Shown here piece by piece: positions 6,784 to 11,300 of a stretch of DNA of 11,300 nucleotides. The DNA comes from Ktedonobacterales bacterium (GTDB lineage Bacteria > Chloroflexota > Ktedonobacteria > Ktedonobacterales > JADMIN01). The DNA lies in NCBI GenBank assembly GCA_025450405.1, contig JANWHL010000225.1:1-11300 (forward strand), written 5' to 3'. Position 1 is the stretch's first letter, and every line of letters begins with the position of its first letter. The position numbers were made by a program, and so were the translations under genes. Below the pieces are notes generated by a model. It had not been told where the DNA came from. It did no database searches and worked only from the letters and a program-made list of their open reading frames with translations.

Positions 6784-6821
6784 TGCCGCGGAACGCGGCA
6801 CATGCGGGCCCGCATGCCGCG
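6784..6821 (-). promoter_or_regulatory. Overlapping, mutually exclusive hairpins just upstream of the DUF4126 ribosome binding site
   Basis: Plus-strand TGCCGCG (6784-6790) and CGCGGCA (6794-6800) form a perfect 7-bp stem with a 3-base loop. Next to it CATGCGGGCCCGCATG (6801-6816) is a perfect 16-bp palindrome. In the mRNA the segment from 6794-6800 can pair either downstream (6784-6790) or upstream (CGCGGCA from 6815-6821, extending the palindrome with a 2-nt bulge). The downstream hairpin ends directly before GAGGAGAG. The geometry fits a leader that switches structures, though a protein-binding palindrome is equally possible. Confidence 0.45.
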
Positions 6822-6992
6822 GCGCCCAGGATTGGTCGCGGCGTTCACGGGCACACGGGTAGCGGGTCGAACTCACTCCGCTGGACCCCCAATCGGGCCA
6901 GGGAATAAGAAGCATCCTACCATACATACGAACAAGATGCCCAGCGGTGTGAGTTGTCCGCGTATCGCGAGGTGATTACAGCGCCTTGCGCG

Positions 6993-7014
6993 GCTGACCG
7001 CGGTTCGGGTCAGC
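6993..7014 (-). terminator. Possible hairpin terminator at the end of hutI
   Basis: GCTGACC (6993-6999) and GGTCAGC (7008-7014) form a perfect 7-bp stem with an 8-base loop, and the stem overlaps the hutI stop codon. No T tract follows on the minus strand, so classical intrinsic termination is doubtful. No convincing promoter for the DUF4126 gene was found in the 239-bp gap downstream. Confidence 0.3.
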
Positions 7015-8320
7015 GCGACGTCGAATTGGCGGCGACCTCCCTTCCGCGGAATACGGTCCGATCCACGAGATTCACGCCAAAGTGATACGCCAGCTCGCGC
7101 TCATCTGGGACACTGAGCATCGCGAGATCACAGCGCTTGCCCGGCTCCAGGCTCCCGACCTCCTCCTCGAGCCGCAGGGCCGCGGCGCCGCCCAGAGTCG
7201 CGGCGCGCAGCGCTTCGTCGAGGGTGAGCCCCATCGCGGAGACAGCCAGGGCGATCATGATCTGCATGTTCTCGGAGTAGCTGGTGCCAGGATTAAAGTC
7301 GGTGGCGAGCCCAATGCGCAGCCCGGCGTCGACGATGCGGCGTCCAGAGGGGTAGGGCGTTGAGAGCGCGAACGAGCAGCCGGGAAGCAAAGTGGCCACG
7401 ACGCCGGCGGCCTCGAGGGCGACGAGGTCGGTGTCGCTCGCGAAGTCCAGATGATCGGCCGAGACGGCACCCAGCTCCGCCGCGATGGCGGCGCCGCCGC
7501 TCGCGCTCAGCTGATTGGCGTGTATCTTCAGGAGATAGCCCAGATCGGTGGCGCGCTCCAGAATGCGCCGTGTCTCGTCCACCGTAAACGCGGTGCGCTC
7601 GCAGAACACGTCGCAGAAGCGTGCGCGACCAGCGAAGGCCGGCAACATTTCGTCGCAGACGCGATCGACATACTTGGCGCGGCCACCAGGTGTGTCTCGC
7701 AGCTCAGGTGGCACAGTGTGCGCGCCCAGAAACGTGGGAACAACGGCGGGCAGGTCCGGGTCGTTGGCGAGGTCGGCCATCACGTCGAGGCAGGTGGACT
7801 CCGACGCATGGTCCAGCCCGTAGCCGGTCTTGCCCTCCACGGTGGTGGTGCCGTGGGCGGCGAAACTCCGCAGGCGTGCCGCGCCGCTTGCCCGCAATGC
7901 CTCCGGCGCGGCGGCGCGTGTCGCGCGGACGGTGCTGAGAATGCCACGGCCCTGGCGAGCGAGCTCTTCGTACGAGACGCCAGCGTGGCGGAGCTGGAAC
8001 TCCTCCGCGCGGTCGCCCGCGAAGACAAAATGGGTATGCGAGTCGACGAAACCCGGAATCACCGCGTGCCCGCCGGCGTCCATATGACGCGCGGACTCCG
8101 CCGACACGGCCGCGGAAAGGTCAGCGGCCGGGCCGCACCAGATGATGCGGCCCGCGCGTGCGGCGAGGGCCGCGTGCGTGATGACGCCGAGCGGCCCTTC
8201 GGCCCCCGCCGCGGCGCCCCGCGCGAGGGTTACCAGCCGCGAGATGTTGTCGATTACAAGGTCCGCCCTGCCTGGGCGTGCGCTGTCGCCCTGGACCGGT
8301 TCTGGTTCGTCAGCGGGCAT
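7010..8320 (-). CDS. hutI: Imidazolonepropionase
   Basis: 436 residues, slightly longer than the usual 400-415 because of an acidic N-terminal extension of about 18 residues. HutI is a cytoplasmic metal-dependent amidohydrolase that opens the ring of 4-imidazolone-5-propionate to N-formimino-glutamate, the third step of histidine breakdown. Visible motifs are the metal-binding HTHFVFAGDR (95-104), EGKTGYGLD (162-170), LGAHTVPPE (198-206), KIHANQ (265-270, His267), SADHLD (287-292) and ATDFNPGTSYSEN (339-351, Asp341). The end LEPGKRCDLAML (391-402) is the usual closing strand of the family. The ATG at 8318-8320 has GAGG seven bases before it. Other hut genes are absent nearby, and a separate promoter lies at 8422-8450. 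Confidence 0.96.
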   Translation of the reverse strand: MPADEPEPVQGDSARPGRADLVIDNISRLVTLARGAAAGAEGPLGVITHAALAARAGRIIWCGPAADLSAAVSAESARHMDAGGHAVIPGFVDSHTHFVFAGDRAEEFQLRHAGVSYEELARQGRGILSTVRATRAAAPEALRASGAARLRSFAAHGTTTVEGKTGYGLDHASESTCLDVMADLANDPDLPAVVPTFLGAHTVPPELRDTPGGRAKYVDRVCDEMLPAFAGRARFCDVFCERTAFTVDETRRILERATDLGYLLKIHANQLSASGGAAIAAELGAVSADHLDFASDTDLVALEAAGVVATLLPGCSFALSTPYPSGRRIVDAGLRIGLATDFNPGTSYSENMQIMIALAVSAMGLTLDEALRAATLGGAAALRLEEEVGSLEPGKRCDLAMLSVPDERELAYHFGVNLVDRTVFRGREVAANSTSR

Positions 8321-8421
8321 CGGGTGACCTCGCGATGGCTATGGTGGTTGGTCTCTGAGGACGCCTGGCTCGGGCCGACGACATCGAAGCCCGGTACGCA
8401 AGCCGAACCGTGCGCAACCGC

Positions 8422-8450
8422 ATTGTAGGTTGCCGGCCGCCAGACGTCAA
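8422..8450 (-). promoter_or_regulatory. Sigma-70-type promoter of hutI
   Basis: On the minus strand TTGACG (complement of 8445-8450) and TACAAT (complement of 8422-8427) are separated by exactly 17 bases, each matching consensus in 5 of 6 positions. The predicted start of transcription is near 8415, giving a leader of about 95 nt. No operator was recognised. Confidence 0.65.
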
Positions 8451-8615
8451 TTCACGGTCGCGGTCGAGAGGTTCGATGGCGCGGTCACCCCGGGCAAACG
8501 CTCATCGGTTCGAAGGCGTACCGCGTTTCGCTGGCGCTGACGCTCAGACCACATCGTGGCGCGTCGTGGCGGTTTCCCGGCGACGGGTCTCCCCGAGAGA
8601 CCCTCTGAAGACGCG

Positions 8616-8648
8616 CCGGGCGTCCAACCGGGCGTCCACCGGACGCCC
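8616..8648. repeat. Direct repeat plus hairpin
   Basis: CCGGGCGTCCA occurs at 8616-8626 and 8628-8638, a 12-bp period. The second copy forms a perfect 8-bp hairpin, GGGCGTCC (8630-8637) with GGACGCCC (8641-8648), around a 3-base loop. There is no T tract on either side. It could end the zwf-exonuclease transcript in a factor-dependent way, or be a remnant of a repeat family. Confidence 0.45.
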
Positions 8649-8734
8649 CACACGCACCAACCTCGGGGCGAGCGGGCGGCTGGAGGGGAGCCATGGGGAG
8701 TGCGTTCCAGTTGCCGGCGGGCGGAGCGACTGGC

Positions 8735-8769
8735 GAGAATGCGGAATCGAAGGTCCGCGTGTCATCCTG
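8735..8769. repeat. REP-like palindromic repeat, copy 1
   Basis: A 35-bp unit matching copy 2 (8852-8886) at 30 of 35 positions. The core GCGGAATCGAAGGTCCGC (8741-8758) keeps a 5-bp stem, but its inner pairs are degraded compared with copy 2. The conserved flank GCGTGT follows the core, then ATCCTG after one or two bases. Confidence 0.65.
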
Positions 8770-8851
8770 CTGCCGGTGTGGGGTTGATCGCTGAAGAATG
8801 GGCGCGACCACGGGCAAGCGCGACAGCCAGGGGCAAGCGCGGAGGTTGGGG

Positions 8852-8886
8852 GAGGATGCGGAACTGAAGTTCCGCGTGTAATCCTG
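8852..8886. repeat. REP-like palindromic repeat, copy 2
   Basis: The core GCGGAACTGAAGTTCCGC (8858-8875) is a perfect 7-bp stem (GCGGAAC/GTTCCGC) with a TGAA loop. It lies 117 bp from copy 1 in the same orientation. Small intergenic palindromes repeated with decay are typical of REP-type elements. Whether the family is spread across the genome cannot be seen here. Confidence 0.65.
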
Positions 8887-8981
8887 TGCGTCGGGCGGGG
8901 CGTGCGGGCGGCGGGCGACTTGTGGGGGGCGGCCGACTATTTTCGCGGGAAGCCCCTGGTGTGGCCTGGGCGGAGATGGTA

Positions 8982-9563
8982 TCAGCCTGCCATCGCACGC
9001 AAGAGAGCGGCGCTGGCGAGGCAGTCTCCGAGGGCTCGATGGGCGTGGGGGTGGGGGATGTCCATCTGGTGGCAGGCGGACTCCAGTCGATGCATGCGGA
9101 CGCGGCCCGCCCGCGCGTGGCCGGCGGGATACCGCTCATCACGGTAGCTCGCGTACGCGCGCATGAGGTCGTGGTGGCCGATGGGATTCCATGCGATGTG
9201 ACAATGGCGCTGAATGTTGCGGCGCAGGATCCGGATGTCGGACGTGTCGTCATAGGCGATGACGCCGCGACCGGTCAGGTGAGATTTGAGCACACGCGTG
9301 TACACCGCGGCAAACGGTGGCGCGGGCGCGACCATAGCGTCGGTGATGCCGGTGAGCGCAACCACGAATGGGGGGATAGGGATAGTTGGCCGGATGAGTG
9401 TGTCAACCAGCACGCGGCCACCAGGCGTGACCGCTGCCACCTCGGTGATGTCGTCCTCCAGCCCCCCGCCCGTCGCTTCGACATCGAGAATCATCCAGGC
9501 GTCGTCATGGGCCAGGATGTCGCCTGCCCAAACGCGCCAGTGCTCGCGGTTCTTCGCCGGCAT
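8982..9563 (-). CDS. DEDDh 3'-5' exonuclease (DnaQ/RNase T-like)
   Basis: 193 residues forming one exonuclease domain. Motif I is ILDVEATG (25-32, Asp27 and Glu29), motif II is IAYDDTSDIRIL (102-113, Asp109), and motif III is HRALGD (175-180, His175 and Asp180). All five acidic or histidine ligands of the DEDDh type are present, so two-metal 3'-5' nuclease activity on DNA or RNA is expected. TLIRPTIPIPP and LTGITDAM (55-65, 70-77) are also typical. In motif III a Gly stands before the catalytic Asp where relatives often have Asp. No polymerase or BRCT domain is attached. The ATG at 9561-9563 has only a weak GGTGA-like site. zwf ends 47 bp upstream, so co-transcription is likely. The biological substrate is unknown. 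Confidence 0.88.
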   Translation of the reverse strand: MPAKNREHWRVWAGDILAHDDAWMILDVEATGGGLEDDITEVAAVTPGGRVLVDTLIRPTIPIPPFVVALTGITDAMVAPAPPFAAVYTRVLKSHLTGRGVIAYDDTSDIRILRRNIQRHCHIAWNPIGHHDLMRAYASYRDERYPAGHARAGRVRMHRLESACHQMDIPHPHAHRALGDCLASAALLRAMAG

Positions 9564-9610
9564 CGCTCACCACCACGTGTTCGCCTCCGCCACACCACGG
9601 AGCGCGCGGG

Positions 9611-11194
9611 CTATTTGGTCGCACGCGCGCCGTTATCCGGGACGCGCCAGGTGAATCCGTGGTGGGCGGGGAGCGCGTCCGCGTCGGACGGACCCCACGT
9701 ACCAGATGGATACGTGTGCACTCCGTCCACCCCCGAGTTGCCCCAGGTGTCCAGCACCGGCTGAATCAGCGCCCACGAGGCCTCCACGGCGTCACGGCGG
9801 GCAAACAAGGTCTTGTCACCGACGATGGCATCGAAGATCAGGCGCTCGTATGCCTCTGGTGAGGCGATGGAGAAAGCCTGGGTGTAGCTGAAGTCCATGA
9901 CGACCGGCGTCACGCGCATGCTGCCGCCAGGCGTCTTGGCCTGGAAATGCAGCCCAATGCCTTCATCTGGCTGGATGCGCAGCACCAAGACGTTGGACTC
10001 AACGTCATGCTCGCCCACGGCATGGAACAGCGTGAGGGGTGGGCACTTGAACTGGATGACAATCTCACTCACGCGCCGCGCCAGTCGCTTGCCCGTGCGC
10101 AAATAGAACGGCACGCCGGACCAGCGCCAGGTGTCCACATGGAGCTCGAGGGCCGCGTAGGTTTCGACACTGGAGTTCGGGGCAACGCCCTGTTCCTGGC
10201 AGTAGCCGGGGACATTCTGGCCGTCGACCACGCCAGGGCCGTACTGGCCACGCACAGTGGCGCGCTGGATGGGCACGTCGTGCGGGAGCATGGTGGCCTG
10301 GAGCACCTTCACCTTCTCATTGTGGACGGCGTCCGCGGCGAAGCTGATTGGCGGCTCCATCGCGGTGAGCGAGAGGAGCTGGAGCATGTGGTTCTGGACG
10401 ATGTCGCGTAGCGCCCCGGCCTGTTCATAGTAGGCCCCGCGGTGCTCCACGCCGACGGTTTCGGCCACTGTTATCTGCACATAATCCACGTAGCGGCGGT
10501 TCCAGACGGGCTCGAAGATACCATTGGCCAGCCGGAGGGCAAGAATGTTCTGGACGGTTTCCTTGCCAAGGTAGTGATCGATCCGGTAGACCTGGTCCTC
10601 AGCGAAGGTGGTGTTGACCTGTTGATTGAGATCGCGCGCGCTCGCGAGGTCATGGCCAAATGGCTTCTCCATGATCACCCTGGCCCACGTGCGCGGCGGA
10701 TCCTCACGCGCCAGGCCGGTGGCGCCGAGGGCTTTTACGACGTCTGGTGAATTGCCCGGCGCGAGGGCCAGATAGTAGAGGCGGTTGTGGCCCGTGCCAT
10801 CCATCTGCTCGAAATGCTGGAGCCAGCTGCCCAGGGCCTGGTAGAGGGCGGGGTCGCGCAGGTCGCCCGCCTGGTAATGCAGATGGGGGGCGAAGCGCTG
10901 CCAATTCTCCTCGCGCACGGGCGTGAGCCGCGAAAAGGTGTCGATGGCCTGGCGGGCATGCGCGCGGAAGGCGTTATCGTCGATCTGGCCGCGCGCCACA
11001 CCGAGCACCGAGAATTTTTCGGGGAGGGCCTCCTCGACCATGAGGTTAAACAGCGCTGGCAGCAGCTTGCGCGCGGCCAGGTCCCCAGTCCCGCCGAAGA
11101 TGACGATGGTGAATGGATCGTGGCCGCGCTGGAAGAGCCGCTCCACCGGACCTTCGGACTGCACACGGGCGGTAACTGCTGGCGCTGGTTGCAC
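9611..11194 (-). CDS. zwf: Glucose-6-phosphate 1-dehydrogenase
   Basis: 527 residues. The enzyme oxidises glucose 6-phosphate to 6-phosphogluconolactone with NADP+ (or NAD+), the entry to the oxidative pentose phosphate pathway, in the cytoplasm. Visible are the nucleotide-binding GGTGDLAARKLLPALF (34-49), EKPFG (176-180), and the signature RIDHYLGKE (204-212) with the substrate-binding and catalytic residues. The C-terminal beta+alpha domain ends in GDKTLFARRDAVEASW and YPSGTWGPSDADAL-like segments. The frame continues upstream as far as a TTG at 11284, but GTG at 11192-11194 is preferred: AGGAG lies eight bases before it and the N-terminus fits the family. About 25 residues precede the dinucleotide fold. 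A DEDDh exonuclease gene follows after 47 bp. Confidence 0.96.
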   Translation of the reverse strand: MQPAPAVTARVQSEGPVERLFQRGHDPFTIVIFGGTGDLAARKLLPALFNLMVEEALPEKFSVLGVARGQIDDNAFRAHARQAIDTFSRLTPVREENWQRFAPHLHYQAGDLRDPALYQALGSWLQHFEQMDGTGHNRLYYLALAPGNSPDVVKALGATGLAREDPPRTWARVIMEKPFGHDLASARDLNQQVNTTFAEDQVYRIDHYLGKETVQNILALRLANGIFEPVWNRRYVDYVQITVAETVGVEHRGAYYEQAGALRDIVQNHMLQLLSLTAMEPPISFAADAVHNEKVKVLQATMLPHDVPIQRATVRGQYGPGVVDGQNVPGYCQEQGVAPNSSVETYAALELHVDTWRWSGVPFYLRTGKRLARRVSEIVIQFKCPPLTLFHAVGEHDVESNVLVLRIQPDEGIGLHFQAKTPGGSMRVTPVVMDFSYTQAFSIASPEAYERLIFDAIVGDKTLFARRDAVEASWALIQPVLDTWGNSGVDGVHTYPSGTWGPSDADALPAHHGFTWRVPDNGARATK

Positions 11195-11254
11195 GTCGTT
11201 GCTCCTCTCGCAACTGCTCGGTGGGGTGTGACAGGTGGCGGCGTCCCCGGCCCT

Positions 11255-11284
11255 ACGATACGCCAGCCCGTTGGGTGGCGGCAA
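11255..11284 (-). promoter_or_regulatory. Possible promoter of zwf
   Basis: On the minus strand TTGCCG (complement of 11279-11284) and TATCGT (complement of 11255-11260) are separated by 18 bases. Each matches consensus in 4 of 6 positions. It lies about 60 bases before the GTG start. If an upstream gene reads into zwf from outside the window, it may not be used. Confidence 0.35.
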
Positions 11285-11300
11285 CTCGCTGGCGGCGCGC

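Larger units (their letters stand above)
8451..8981. other. Non-coding gap rich in small repeats between the exonuclease and hutI
   Basis: No frame on either strand looks like a protein; the open frames are Arg/Pro-rich by-products of high GC. Besides the features listed separately, GGGCAAGCGCG occurs at 8812-8822 and 8831-8841. No tRNA or known RNA was recognised. The gap separates the minus-strand exonuclease gene from the promoter of hutI. Confidence 0.6.

Noticed and set aside
6091..6927. Long N-terminal extension of the rph reading frame
   Set aside because: It overlaps the whole DUF4126 gene in another frame, is rich in Arg/His/Pro, and the RNase PH family start coincides with the ATG at 6088-6090 and its good ribosome binding site.
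8500..8520. GGTTCGA resembling a tRNA T-loop
   Set aside because: The flanking bases do not form a T stem, and no matching acceptor or anticodon arm can be found at the right distance.
8485..8867. Open frames of about 100 codons on both strands in the gap between the exonuclease and hutI
   Set aside because: They are Arg/Pro/Gly-rich, overlap each other on opposite strands, run through the palindromic repeats and have no recognisable domain. They fit chance frames in GC-rich DNA.

Overview
The window is GC-rich (roughly 60-65% by eye) chromosomal DNA from a free-living bacterium. The mix of a lone MEDS-domain protein, a DUF4126 membrane protein, a DmsC-like eight-helix membrane protein, hutI without its pathway partners and dense single-gene transcription units suggests Chloroflexota. 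That is an impression from protein style, not a phylogenetic result. I see no phage, insertion sequence, CRISPR array, tRNA or rRNA.

Layout. (1) 1-795, minus strand: a strong promoter drives a MoaD/ThiS-type ubiquitin-fold protein ending in Gly-Gly. It is followed by the N-terminus of a BNR/WD40-like beta-propeller protein that runs off the left edge. (2) 950-2263, minus strand: an uncharacterised eight-helix membrane protein with a long leader. (3) 2264-4406, plus strand: a near-consensus promoter with a 17-bp spacer and an approximately 370-nt GC-rich leader precedes a MEDS-domain protein, a Nudix hydrolase and a small two-helix membrane protein. The last two overlap by 4 bp. (4) 4478-6770, minus strand (transcribed right to left): DUF4126 membrane protein, RNase PH, and an alpha/beta hydrolase of the carboxylesterase/monoacylglycerol lipase type. 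(5) 7010-8450, minus strand: imidazolonepropionase with its own good promoter. (6) 8451-8981: about 530 bp of non-coding DNA holding two copies of a REP-like palindromic repeat and other small repeats. (7) 8982-11194, minus strand: glucose-6-phosphate dehydrogenase (GTG start) followed by a DEDDh 3'-5' exonuclease.

Most genes are housekeeping or metabolic: zwf feeds the oxidative pentose phosphate pathway, hutI performs a step of histidine breakdown, and rph trims RNA 3' ends. There is no obvious multi-gene defence or biosynthetic system. The points most worth a second look are the ubiquitin-fold/beta-propeller pair, the divergent intergenic region with two long leaders, the mutually exclusive hairpins just upstream of the DUF4126 gene, and the REP-like repeats. 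Promoters, hairpins and starts were read by eye and no searches were run.
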